DNA from: Gammaproteobacteria bacterium
GTDB lineage: Bacteria; Pseudomonadota; Gammaproteobacteria; UBA4575
Direction: 5' to 3'
Assembly: GCA_026713925.1 (NCBI GenBank)
Contig: JAPONM010000007.1
Location: 62,001 to 126,000, forward strand
Length of the DNA stretch: 64,000 bases
Positions 27,607-36,606 of the stretch are shown here, in pieces. Position 1 is the stretch's first letter. Each line of letters begins with the position of its first letter. The translations under genes and the position numbers were made by a program. Below the pieces are notes generated by a model. It did no database searches. It was not told the origin of the DNA and worked only from the letters and a program-made list of their open reading frames with translations.

Positions 27607-28497
27607 CTATTTTTTGCTGCGCGGCGCGGCGTTCCACCGGAGCTTTTTCTGCAGCACGTCAAAATAATCATACTGACACGGCTGGATCAGTCGCAGGGTG
27701 CGCTTTCCCTTTTCGATTTTCAGCAGGTCTCCCGGATGGAAATTCATGTTGATCTGTCCGTCTATGGAGGCCAGCGCAGTATGGCGGGAATCCAGGATGG
27801 GCATGGACAGCTCGACCCGGCTGTTGGCATCCACGACGATCGGGCGGTTGCTGAGGGTATGCGGGCAGATGGGCACCAGCACGATTGCGCCCAGGTTAGG
27901 ATGCAGGATCGGACCGCCGCCCGACAGGGCATAAGCGGTCGAGCCGGTTGGTGTGGAGACGATGTAGCCGTCTGCACGCAACGTGTCCAGATGCTGGCCG
28001 TCGACGCGCGTCTCGATTTCAATCATGCGCACCATCCGCATGGCATGCACGACGACATCATTCACGGCATTGGCTTTCTTGTACGTTTTTCCGTCCCGTA
28101 TCAGGGTGGCCTGCAGCACGAAGCGCTGTTCTTCAACAAATTCTCCCGCAAGGATCCGGTCGAGCTGGGTTTCCATTTCGCCGGGGCTGATCTCGGCAAG
28201 AAACCCGAGACGACCGAGATTGATGCCCAGAAGCGGGATTTCATGCCTGATCGTGCTGTGGGCCGCATGCAAGAGCGTGCCGTCTCCCCCCACCGCGATC
28301 ACCAGGCTACTGTTGGTTGCGATCTGCTCCGGAGTGTTGGCTTCGAGGGAATCGTCGTCGATCAGCGATGCGGTCACATCGTCCACACGGATTTGCATGG
28401 ACCGTTTCGACAGATAGCGGTACAGAGCCCGGACGGGTCCTGAGATCTGCTCATCATCGGGTTTTGAGATGATTCCGATCTTGGTAAACGTACTCAT
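27607..28497 (-). CDS. nadK: NAD(+) kinase
   Basis: Makes NADP from NAD and ATP (or polyphosphate). The GGDGT motif (VAVGGDGTLLHAA, about residues 68-80), the NDVVVHA motif and the glycine-rich DGYIVSTPTGSTAYALSGGGP (core TPTGSTAYALS) are all present. Length 296 is typical. First gene of the nadK-recN-bamE string; it diverges from hrcA across 156 bases that carry the CIRCE-like operator, so heat-shock repressor binding could in principle touch both directions. Confidence 0.95.
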   Translation of the reverse strand: MSTFTKIGIISKPDDEQISGPVRALYRYLSKRSMQIRVDDVTASLIDDDSLEANTPEQIATNSSLVIAVGGDGTLLHAAHSTIRHEIPLLGINLGRLGFLAEISPGEMETQLDRILAGEFVEEQRFVLQATLIRDGKTYKKANAVNDVVVHAMRMVRMIEIETRVDGQHLDTLRADGYIVSTPTGSTAYALSGGGPILHPNLGAIVLVPICPHTLSNRPIVVDANSRVELSMPILDSRHTALASIDGQINMNFHPGDLLKIEKGKRTLRLIQPCQYDYFDVLQKKLRWNAAPRSKK

Positions 28498-28566
28498 GGT
28501 CTGCAGCCCTGTCTGAATATAAAAACGCTATCATGGATCTCGCGGTGGCACTAGCCAAGTATCTTC

Positions 28567-28627
28567 TTGACAATTTCTGTATAGTATTGCAATGATGTTT
28601 CTGGCACTTTCTGGCATGGAGTGCCGA
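28567..28627 (+). promoter_or_regulatory. hrcA promoter -35 and CIRCE-like HrcA operator
   Basis: A perfect TTGACA (28567-28572) is followed 17 bases later by a poor -10 (CAATGA). Downstream, CTGGCACTT (28601-28609), nine bases, and GAGTGCCGA (28619-28627) resemble CIRCE (TTAGCACTC-N9-GAGTGCTAA), with the GCACT/AGTGC core and exact nine-base spacing kept. It lies 26 bases before hrcA, fitting autoregulation. The outer bases deviate, so binding is inferred. Confidence 0.55.
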
Positions 28628-28653
28628 CCCCCTAGCATAGAACGCCTTGGGCC

Positions 28654-29709
28654 ATGGCTGCAATCGAAGAGCAAAAGTATTCACTAAACGAGCGTACTCA
28701 ACTGTTGCTGAAGGTGCTGATTGAGAATTACATCTCTGAAGGCCACCCTCTGGGTTCGCGTACCTTGGCAAAACGGTCCGAACTGGAAATCAGCCCGGCC
28801 ACGGTGCGCAACGTGATGGCGGATCTGGAAGATTTCGGTTTCGTCAAGTCCCCGCACACGTCGGCGGGGCGCGTGCCGACCACGAAAGGCTACCGCCTGT
28901 TCGTGGATACCATGCTCAAGATCCAGCCCCTGACAACTGATACCGTGTCACAGATGAGGCAGAACCTGGACCCTGCACAGGATGTGAGCGGGCTGGTGGA
29001 AAGCGCGTCCACGCTGCTGTCCGGCCTGACCGGCATGGCGGGCGTGGTGACCCTGCCCAAGATCGAGCGAGCGGAGGTTCGCCACGTGGAGTTTCTGCCT
29101 CTGTCGGACCGCCGCGTACTCGCCATCATAGTCATGAACCGCCAGGAGGTGCAAAATCGTATCCTGCATGTGGACAGGGAGTATACCGAGTCGGAACTGC
29201 AGCAGGCTGCAAACTACATCAACGAGCTGTGCGCGGGCCAGGAACTGGTCACTGCGAGACGGAAGATACTGGATGAACTGGATCGCCTGCGCGAACACAT
29301 GAATGACCTCATGCGTTGTGCCGTGGCGATGGGGGAACAGGTCTTTTCCGGTTCGGGCCCCCAATCCGATTATGTTGTGGTGGGCCAGACCAATCTCATG
29401 GAGTACGATGACCTGTCTAATATCGAGAAACTCAGAAGCCTGTTCGAGGCCTTCAGCCAGAAAAGGGAGTTCCTGCGTTTGCTGGACCGCTGCATCTGTG
29501 CGCAGGGCGTACAGATCTTTATCGGCCAGGAATCCGGATACGAGGTCCTGGATGACTGCAGCGTGATCACCTCGCCCTATACGGTTGATGACGAGGTGAT
29601 GGGCGTGCTGGCAGTGGTCGGGCCGACCAGGATGTCCTATGACCGGGTCATCCCGATTGTTGACCTGACGGCCAGGTTGCTTGGCGAAGCCTTGAATACC
29701 CAGAATTAG
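28654..29709 (+). CDS. hrcA: Heat-inducible transcription repressor HrcA
   Basis: Winged-helix repressor that binds CIRCE operators and is folded by GroEL, which couples chaperone demand to repression. N-terminal DNA-binding domain: LLKVLIENYISEGHPLGSRTLAKR (core GHPLGSRTLA) and PATVRNVMADLEDFGF, about residues 10-75; then the GAF-like dimerisation region to residue 351. First gene of hrcA-grpE-dnaK-dnaJ. HrcA is absent from Enterobacteria and Pseudomonas but present in several deeper gammaproteobacterial lineages, which helps place the organism. Confidence 0.96.
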   Translation: MAAIEEQKYSLNERTQLLLKVLIENYISEGHPLGSRTLAKRSELEISPATVRNVMADLEDFGFVKSPHTSAGRVPTTKGYRLFVDTMLKIQPLTTDTVSQMRQNLDPAQDVSGLVESASTLLSGLTGMAGVVTLPKIERAEVRHVEFLPLSDRRVLAIIVMNRQEVQNRILHVDREYTESELQQAANYINELCAGQELVTARRKILDELDRLREHMNDLMRCAVAMGEQVFSGSGPQSDYVVVGQTNLMEYDDLSNIEKLRSLFEAFSQKREFLRLLDRCICAQGVQIFIGQESGYEVLDDCSVITSPYTVDDEVMGVLAVVGPTRMSYDRVIPIVDLTARLLGEALNTQN

Positions 29710-29759
29710 CCCATATATGTATCCGCAAGACCACGCTATATGGTATGGCATGCTGAACT

Positions 29760-30341
29760 ATGACTGATACTGACAAAAAACAGGAGCCGGACACTGTGCC
29801 GGTAGAAGAGGACACAATGGAAAATAGTGCTGTGAACGGTGCCGATTCCGGGGGTGAGTTTGACGGGGATGCACTGCTGCAGGAGCTGGAGGATGCGAAG
29901 AGGGTCGCCGGCGAATGCCAGGACAAGGTGTTGCGCATGCAGGCTGAAATGGAAAATCTGCGAAAACGTGCGCAGCGCGACGTCGCCAATGCGCACAAGT
30001 TTGCAATCGAGAAGTTTGCCAGCGAGCTGCTGCAGGTGAAGGACAGCCTGGAACTGGGGCTGGGTGCCGGGGACGTGGAGGCGGACAAGCTGCGTGAAGG
30101 CACGGCGTTGACCCTGAAGATCCTGGTCAGTACCCTGCAAAAGTTTGACATCGAGGAAATCGATCCGGCTGGCGAGGTATTTGATCCGAATCTCCACCAG
30201 GCCATGACCACGCAGGAAAGCCAGGAGCACGAACCGAATACGGTCCTTCAGGTCATGCAGAAGGGCTACACCCTGCACGAACGACTGCTTCGACCGGCCA
30301 TGGTCATCGTCGCCAGGGCACCGGAAACTGCCGGGGACTGA
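29760..30341 (+). CDS. grpE: Nucleotide exchange factor GrpE
   Basis: Drives ADP release from DnaK and acts as a thermosensor. An acidic disordered N-terminus (about residues 1-45) precedes a long coiled coil with AEMENLRKRAQRDV (about residues 61-74), then the C-terminal beta-wing with VFDPNLHQAMTTQES and VLQVMQKGYTLHERLLRPAMV (core QKGYTLHERLLRPA). Length 193 is normal. 50 bases after hrcA, 134 before dnaK, where a separate sigma32 promoter lies. Confidence 0.95.
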   Translation: MTDTDKKQEPDTVPVEEDTMENSAVNGADSGGEFDGDALLQELEDAKRVAGECQDKVLRMQAEMENLRKRAQRDVANAHKFAIEKFASELLQVKDSLELGLGAGDVEADKLREGTALTLKILVSTLQKFDIEEIDPAGEVFDPNLHQAMTTQESQEHEPNTVLQVMQKGYTLHERLLRPAMVIVARAPETAGD

Positions 30342-30380
30342 CGGGGGACCCTTTAATCCTGGAGAATTTGCGGAGGATGC

Positions 30381-30408
30381 CTTGAATCCCCGGAAACCGT
30401 CCCAATAT
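30381..30408 (+). promoter_or_regulatory. Sigma32 (heat-shock) promoter for dnaK
   Basis: CTTGAAT (30381-30387), a 13-base spacer and CCCAATAT (30401-30408) match the RpoH consensus with one mismatch in each box, about 68 bases before dnaK. Together with the CIRCE-like site before hrcA it suggests two layers of heat-shock control. Confidence 0.65.
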
Positions 30409-30475
30409 TCATGAACTAGAAACGAGTTTTACAACGAACCACCGAAACAGGTTCGGATTTTCTTGGAGAAATACG

Positions 30476-32404
30476 ATGGGTAAGATCATTGGAATTGATT
30501 TGGGGACCACCAATTCTTGCGTGGCGGTCATGGAAGGCGCCACGCCTAAAGTCATTGAAAACAGCGAGGGGGACCGCACCACACCCTCCGTCATTGCCTT
30601 CACCGAAGACAATGAGGTCCTGGTGGGCCAGTCGGCAAAACGCCAGTCCGTCACCAACCCCGCCAATACCCTGTATGCAATCAAACGCCTGATTGGCCGG
30701 CGTTTCAAGGAAGATGCGGTGCAAAAGGACATCAAGCTGGTGCCCTACAAGATCATCCAGGCGGACAACGGCGATGCCTGGGTGGAGACCGGTCACGGCA
30801 AGATGGCACCGCCGGAAATCTCTGCGCGCACCCTGATGAAAATGAAAAAAACCGCGGAGGAATACCTGGGCGAGACCGTCACCGAGGCGGTCATTACCGT
30901 GCCGGCCTACTTCAATGATTCACAGCGCCAGGCCACCAAGGATTCCGGCAAGATCGCAGGGCTCGATGTCAAACGCATCATCAATGAGCCCACGGCCGCT
31001 GCGCTGGCGTACGGCATGGACAAGAAACGCGGGGACAGCAAGATCGCCGTGTATGACCTGGGCGGCGGCACCTTCGACGTCTCCATCATTGAGATCGCGG
31101 AAATCGACGGCGAACACCAGTTCGAAGTACTGTCCACGAACGGGGATACCTTCCTGGGCGGTGAAGATTTCGATATGCGCCTGATCGACTACCTCGCCGA
31201 CGAGTTCAAGAAAGACCAGGGGTTCGACCTGCATAATGACCCGCTCGCCCTGCAGCGCCTGAAAGAAGCTGCGGAAAAAGCGAAGATCGAGCTGTCTTCA
31301 AGCCAGCAGACGGAAGTCAATCTTCCCTATATTACGGCGGACCAGTCGGGACCCAAGCACCTCAATATCAAGGTCACCCGCGCCAAGCTGGAGGCGCTGG
31401 TAGAGGAACTGGTACAGCGCACGATCGCACCGTGCAGACTGGCCCTGCAGGATGCGAACCTGTCCGCATCGGACATCAATGACGTGATCCTGGTCGGGGG
31501 ACAGACGCGCATGCCCAAGGTGCAGGAAGTGGTACAGGGCTTTTTTGGCAAGGAACCACGCAAGGATGTCAACCCGGACGAGGCCGTTGCCGTGGGTGCG
31601 GCCATTCAGGCAGGTGTGCTGGGAGGTGATGTCAAGGACGTGCTGCTGCTCGATGTTACCCCGCTGTCTCTGGGGATCGAGACCCTGGGCGGTGTGATGA
31701 CCAAGCTGATCGACAAGAACACCACGATTCCGACCAACGCCCAGCAGGTGTTCTCCACGGCGGAAAACAACCAGACCGCGGTGACGGTGCATGTGCTGCA
31801 GGGTGAGCGTGAGCAGGCCTCGGCAAACAAGTCACTGGGCCGTTTCGACTTGTCAGATATCCCGCCCGCCCCGCGCGGCGTACCCCAGATCGAGGTGACT
31901 TTCGATATTGATGCCAACGGCATCCTCAACGTGTCTGCCAAGGACAAGGCTACCGGGAAGGAGCAGTCGATCGTGATCAAGGCCTCAAGCGGTCTGTCCG
32001 ATGATGAAATCGGCAAGATGGTGCAGGATGCGGAAGCCCATGCGGAGGAAGACAAGAAGTTTGCCGAGCTGGTCAGTGCGCGCAACCAGGCTGACCAGAT
32101 GATTCATGCGACGGAAAAGTCACTCGAGGAGATGGGCGACAAGGTCGGGCAGGAAGAGCGCATGCAGATCGAGAATGCCATCAAGGACCTGAAGGCCGTG
32201 CTGGACAAGGATAACAAGGATGTGATCGAGACCAAGACCCAGGCGCTGGCCGAGGCATCGGGCAAACTGGCGGAGCGCATGTATGCCCAGGCAGGCGCCG
32301 ATGCACCGGCGGATGCAGCCGGGGACACCGCGGGCCAGGCCGCCGATGAGGATGTCGTGGATGCCGAGTTTGAGGAAGTGGATGACAGCGACAGGAAATC
32401 CTGA
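30476..32404 (+). CDS. dnaK: Chaperone DnaK (Hsp70)
   Basis: ATP-dependent Hsp70 that binds exposed hydrophobic segments with DnaJ and GrpE. All signatures present: [13 protein letters not shown] at the start, [23 protein letters not shown], the interdomain linker [15 protein letters not shown], and the substrate-binding domain with lid to residue 642, ending in an acidic tail ([14 protein letters not shown]). Length and motif order match E. coli DnaK. Preceded by its own heat-shock promoter and followed by a strong hairpin before dnaJ. Confidence 0.98.
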   Translation: MGKIIGIDLGTTNSCVAVMEGATPKVIENSEGDRTTPSVIAFTEDNEVLVGQSAKRQSVTNPANTLYAIKRLIGRRFKEDAVQKDIKLVPYKIIQADNGDAWVETGHGKMAPPEISARTLMKMKKTAEEYLGETVTEAVITVPAYFNDSQRQATKDSGKIAGLDVKRIINEPTAAALAYGMDKKRGDSKIAVYDLGGGTFDVSIIEIAEIDGEHQFEVLSTNGDTFLGGEDFDMRLIDYLADEFKKDQGFDLHNDPLALQRLKEAAEKAKIELSSSQQTEVNLPYITADQSGPKHLNIKVTRAKLEALVEELVQRTIAPCRLALQDANLSASDINDVILVGGQTRMPKVQEVVQGFFGKEPRKDVNPDEAVAVGAAIQAGVLGGDVKDVLLLDVTPLSLGIETLGGVMTKLIDKNTTIPTNAQQVFSTAENNQTAVTVHVLQGEREQASANKSLGRFDLSDIPPAPRGVPQIEVTFDIDANGILNVSAKDKATGKEQSIVIKASSGLSDDEIGKMVQDAEAHAEEDKKFAELVSARNQADQMIHATEKSLEEMGDKVGQEERMQIENAIKDLKAVLDKDNKDVIETKTQALAEASGKLAERMYAQAGADAPADAAGDTAGQAADEDVVDAEFEEVDDSDRKS

Positions 32405-32501
32405 AAACCGTCTGCGGCACCCGGGCGCGGATCCGGGGGTGTTACACTCCTGTATCGTGGAACCCGGTTTCTGATACAGATTCGAAATACGGGATGTGAG
32501 C

Positions 32502-32538
32502 GGTCCGGGGTCGTGTGTACGGCCCCGGACCTTTGTTT
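32502..32538 (+). terminator. Strong intrinsic terminator between dnaK and dnaJ
   Basis: Stem GGTCCGGGG (32502-32510) / CCCCGGACC (32523-32531), 12-base loop, then TTTGTTT. It ends 13 bases before the dnaJ ATG, so readthrough must supply dnaJ unless it has its own promoter. It would set a DnaK excess over DnaJ. Confidence 0.8.
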
Positions 32539-32551
32539 ATCCGGATGAGAA

Positions 32552-33676
32552 ATGGAGAAAAGAGATTACTACGAAGTCCTCGGGGTTGACCGGTCGGTCA
32601 ACGAGGGGGGATTGAAGAAGGCATACCGCCGGCTTGCCATGAAGTACCATCCGGACCGCAATCCGGGAGACCACGAGGCCGAGAAGAGATTCAAGGAAGC
32701 GAAAGAGGCCTATGAAATCCTCGGTGATGCGCGCAAACGCCAGGCCTATGACCAGTTCGGGCATGCCGGGGTGGAGGGTGGCTCAGCCGGGAGCACGGCA
32801 GATTTCAGTGATATCTTCGGGGACATCTTCGGCGATATCTTCGGGGGTGGACGCGGCGCTTCGCAACGCGTATATCGCGGTGCGGACCTTCAGCACAACC
32901 TGGACATCAGCCTGGAAGAGGCCGTGTTCGGCACCGAGTCTGCCCTGGACATCCCCAGGCAGTCACCCTGCGACAAGTGCGACGGATCGGGGGCTGCACC
33001 GGGCACCTCGGTTGAAAACTGCTCCACCTGCGGGGGGGCGGGACAGGTTCGCATGCAGCAGGGTTTTTTCTCGATTCAGCAAACCTGTCCCCGTTGCCGT
33101 GGCAAGGGCAAGACCATCCGGGTGCCCTGTGATTACTGCAGGGGTACGGGGCTCAGGCAAGTAACAAAAAAACTGTCGGTAAAAATTCCTGCAGGCGTGG
33201 ACAGCGGTGACCGGATTCGCCTTTCAGGCGAAGGCGAGGCAGGCGCCAACAACGGTCCTTCGGGTGACCTCTATGTACAGATACGCGTGCGGGACCACGA
33301 TCTGTTTACCCGCCAGAACAGTCATCTTTGCTGCGAGGTCCCGATCAGTTTCAGCAAGGCGGCACTCGGGGGTGATGTGGAAGTGCCTACCCTGAAGGGT
33401 CGGCTGAAACTGAAAATTCCTGTCGGCACCCAGACCGGTCGGGTGTTCCGATTGCGTGGTGAAGGGGTCAAGCCCGTGCGTGGCGGTGCGGTGGGGGACA
33501 TGTTGTGCAGCATCGTCGTCGAGACACCCGTTAATCTGAGCAAGCACCAGAAGGACCTGCTGAAGCAGTTTGCCGAGACCATTGAGAAGGGCGGCCACCA
33601 CCACAGCCCCCGTTCGCATTCGTGGACCGGCAGTGTAAAGACCTTTTTCGAAGATCTTAAGTTCTGGTCGGACTGA
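32552..33676 (+). CDS. dnaJ: Chaperone DnaJ (Hsp40, type I)
   Basis: Co-chaperone that stimulates DnaK ATPase and delivers substrates. J-domain with HPD in [10 protein letters not shown] (about residue 33), a Gly/Phe-rich linker with the repeated GDIFGDIFG, four CxxCxGxG zinc motifs ([32 protein letters not shown]) and the C-terminal substrate domains. Length 374 is standard. A GGATGAG site precedes the ATG; it begins 13 bases after the terminator hairpin of dnaK. Confidence 0.97.
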   Translation: MEKRDYYEVLGVDRSVNEGGLKKAYRRLAMKYHPDRNPGDHEAEKRFKEAKEAYEILGDARKRQAYDQFGHAGVEGGSAGSTADFSDIFGDIFGDIFGGGRGASQRVYRGADLQHNLDISLEEAVFGTESALDIPRQSPCDKCDGSGAAPGTSVENCSTCGGAGQVRMQQGFFSIQQTCPRCRGKGKTIRVPCDYCRGTGLRQVTKKLSVKIPAGVDSGDRIRLSGEGEAGANNGPSGDLYVQIRVRDHDLFTRQNSHLCCEVPISFSKAALGGDVEVPTLKGRLKLKIPVGTQTGRVFRLRGEGVKPVRGGAVGDMLCSIVVETPVNLSKHQKDLLKQFAETIEKGGHHHSPRSHSWTGSVKTFFEDLKFWSD

Positions 33677-33846
33677 ACGCGCTTGTACGGGCCCCGGTGC
33701 TGTGCCGCATGCACGGGTAGTGCAGGATTTCACGGTTCTCTTCCCAGGATGGTTCCCTGTCCGGCATGATCCCGGGTCCGCATCGCGCATCCTGGTGAGA
33801 TTTCGGACATTCGTGGCGACGCGGAAATGTATAATCACCGGACTGA

Positions 33847-34668
<822 letters not shown>

Positions 34669-34867
34669 GCGGGTGTGCGGTGCGGCTTGCCTGCACCGGG
34701 GTGCATCCAGGTGCCTGCAGACCGTATCCTGTACCAGTTCACCGGTTCGCCGGGAGTGATGCGATGGCACGCCGGGCGACACGCTTGCGGTAACGGTGAC
34801 GGGACAGTGGGTGGATTTCCGAAGCAGGGTCTTGACGAAAACAGCCATTAATTTTGGGAGGTGATGC

Positions 34868-35227
34868 ATGGCTCTGAACTATGTCATTTTCGTACTGTCC
34901 GGGGTGCTGGTCGGGATCGGTGCCTCGTTTACGGGACTGGGGGGCGGGTTTCTTGTGGTGCCGCTTCTGATTGCACTCGGGTATACCGCTCAAAAGGCGG
35001 TGGGGACTTCATTTCTTGCGATCCTGATCATTTCGCTGTCTGCGCTGCTTGCACATGGCCGGCTGGCAAACGTCGACTACCGGATTGCCATCGCCCTGGG
35101 CGTGGGCGGAATACTGGGGGCGCAGATCGGTCCACACCTGCTCGAACATGTATCGACCGCAAATTTCAAGAAGATCTTTGCCGTGTTACTGCTGGGCCTG
35201 GCTGCATACCTGGTTTTTCAGAAATGA
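34868..35227 (+). CDS. Half-size TauE/SafE (TSUP) family membrane protein
   Basis: A 119-residue protein with four membrane segments that matches one repeat of the sulfite exporter TauE/SafE family, whose usual members have two repeats in about 250 residues. The signature GIGASFTGLGGGFLVVPLL is at residues 16-34; AVGTSFLAILIISLSAL and the GAQIGPHL stretch follow. GGGAGG lies seven bases upstream of the ATG. The single-repeat form is a known variant that probably dimerises. It is inserted between dapB and carA, which are usually adjacent. Substrate unknown; small organosulfonates or other anions are family precedents. Confidence 0.8.
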   Translation: MALNYVIFVLSGVLVGIGASFTGLGGGFLVVPLLIALGYTAQKAVGTSFLAILIISLSALLAHGRLANVDYRIAIALGVGGILGAQIGPHLLEHVSTANFKKIFAVLLLGLAAYLVFQK

Positions 35228-35345
35228 AGGCCAGCCCTGGCGGGTGTGCCAAATGGTGCTGCCTGGACAAGGGTGGTAGCCGCCCCAGGCCCGGTTTGCC
35301 ATCGCACATGAGTTTGAAAAATATGCAATGACCTGAAATTTCCGG

Positions 35346-35374
35346 TTTCGAATCTGCCCGGAGTTGAGTACAAT
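35346..35374 (+). promoter_or_regulatory. Candidate carAB promoter
   Basis: TTTCGA (35346-35351), a 17-base spacer and TACAAT (35369-35374) would start a leader of about 80 bases before carA, upstream of the hairpin at 35411-35442. Confidence 0.45.
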
Positions 35375-35410
35375 TTTGCCGGTCAACCTGAAGCACTTTT
35401 GATTTCATTG

Positions 35411-35442
35411 CGGGACGGCCCCCGAGCGGACGTCCCGTTTTT
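35411..35442 (+). terminator. Intrinsic terminator in the carA leader, probable attenuator
   Basis: Perfect stem CGGGACG (35411-35417) / CGTCCCG (35431-35437) with a 13-base loop, directly followed by TTTTT (35438-35442). It ends 20 bases before the carA start and lies downstream of the candidate promoter, so it would interrupt carAB transcription unless antiterminated. It could instead be a late terminator for the TSUP gene ending at 35227. Confidence 0.7.
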
Positions 35443-35462
35443 GTGTACCCGGAGGAATCTGA

Positions 35463-36602
35463 TTGAGCCTGCAGCCCGCCTTGCTTGCCCTGGAAGACGG
35501 GAATCTTTTTCGGGGAACATCGATCGGCGCAGCGGGCCTGGCTGCAGGGGAAGTGGTATTCAATACCTCCATGACGGGCTATCAGGAAATACTCACCGAC
35601 CCGTCGTATGCCAGCCAGATCATCACGCTCACCTATCCGCATATCGGCAATGTCGGCACCAATTCCGAGGATGAGGAGTCTGCACGAATCCATGCCAGCG
35701 GCCTGGTCATACGCGATCTTGCGGATCAGGCCAGTAACTGGCGTTCCCAGTCCGACCTGTCCGGGTATCTGGCCCTGCACAATGTCGTGGGCATCGCGGA
35801 CATCGATACCCGCAGGCTGACACGGATCCTGCGTGAGAGAGGCGCGCAGAACGGTGCCATTGTTGCCGGTGAAACCGATGAGCACAGGGCACTGGAGGCG
35901 GCACGGGGCTTCCCCGGCCTGAAGGGGATGGACCTTGCCCGGGAAGTTACTACCAGGCATGCCTATCAATGGGACCAGGGCTGCTGGTCGGCTGATGGGA
36001 CGGGCCGGGGCGAGTCCGTGGCGAAGCGGTTCTCCGTGATTGCCTATGATTTCGGGATCAAGCGCAACATATTGCGCATCCTTCATGATCTCGGATGCGA
36101 AATCAGCGTCGTGCCTGCAACCACGTCCGCCCGTGAAGTGCTGGACAGGCAACCCGATGGTGTTTTCCTGTCCAACGGACCCGGTGATCCCGAACCCTGC
36201 GATTACGCCATACGGGCCATACAGGAGATCCTGGAGCGGAGTGTGCCGGTATTCGGCATCTGCCTGGGTCATCAACTGCTTGGACTGGCATGCGGAGCCC
36301 GAACGGTCAAGATGAAATTCGGCCATCATGGCGCCAATCACCCCGTACAGGACCTGCAGACGGGGTCGGTGATGATCAGCAGTCAGAATCACGGGTTTGC
36401 GGTGGACGAAGACACCTTGCCGGATGATCTCCAGGCCACGCACCGTTCGCTGTTTGATCACTCGCTGCAAGGCCTGCGGCATGTGCAAAAACCCGCCTAC
36501 GGGTTTCAGGGCCATCCGGAGGCCAGCCCGGGGCCCCAGGACGTACGCCCCGTGTTCGAGTCGTTTATTGCCATGATGCAGCGCGCCAAGGCCGCGAAAT
36601 GA
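35463..36602 (+). CDS. carA: Carbamoyl-phosphate synthase, small (glutaminase) subunit
   Basis: Hydrolyses glutamine and passes ammonia to CarB for arginine and pyrimidine synthesis. The N-terminal CarA domain ([19 protein letters not shown], about residues 30-48) is followed by a class I amidotransferase domain with catalytic Cys 267 in [11 protein letters not shown] and His/Glu in [13 protein letters not shown]. The start is TTG at 35463, seven bases after GGAGG; no in-frame ATG fits. Length 379 is normal. Four bases separate it from carB. Confidence 0.96.
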   Translation: MSLQPALLALEDGNLFRGTSIGAAGLAAGEVVFNTSMTGYQEILTDPSYASQIITLTYPHIGNVGTNSEDEESARIHASGLVIRDLADQASNWRSQSDLSGYLALHNVVGIADIDTRRLTRILRERGAQNGAIVAGETDEHRALEAARGFPGLKGMDLAREVTTRHAYQWDQGCWSADGTGRGESVAKRFSVIAYDFGIKRNILRILHDLGCEISVVPATTSAREVLDRQPDGVFLSNGPGDPEPCDYAIRAIQEILERSVPVFGICLGHQLLGLACGARTVKMKFGHHGANHPVQDLQTGSVMISSQNHGFAVDEDTLPDDLQATHRSLFDHSLQGLRHVQKPAYGFQGHPEASPGPQDVRPVFESFIAMMQRAKAAK

Positions 36603-36606
36603 ACCC

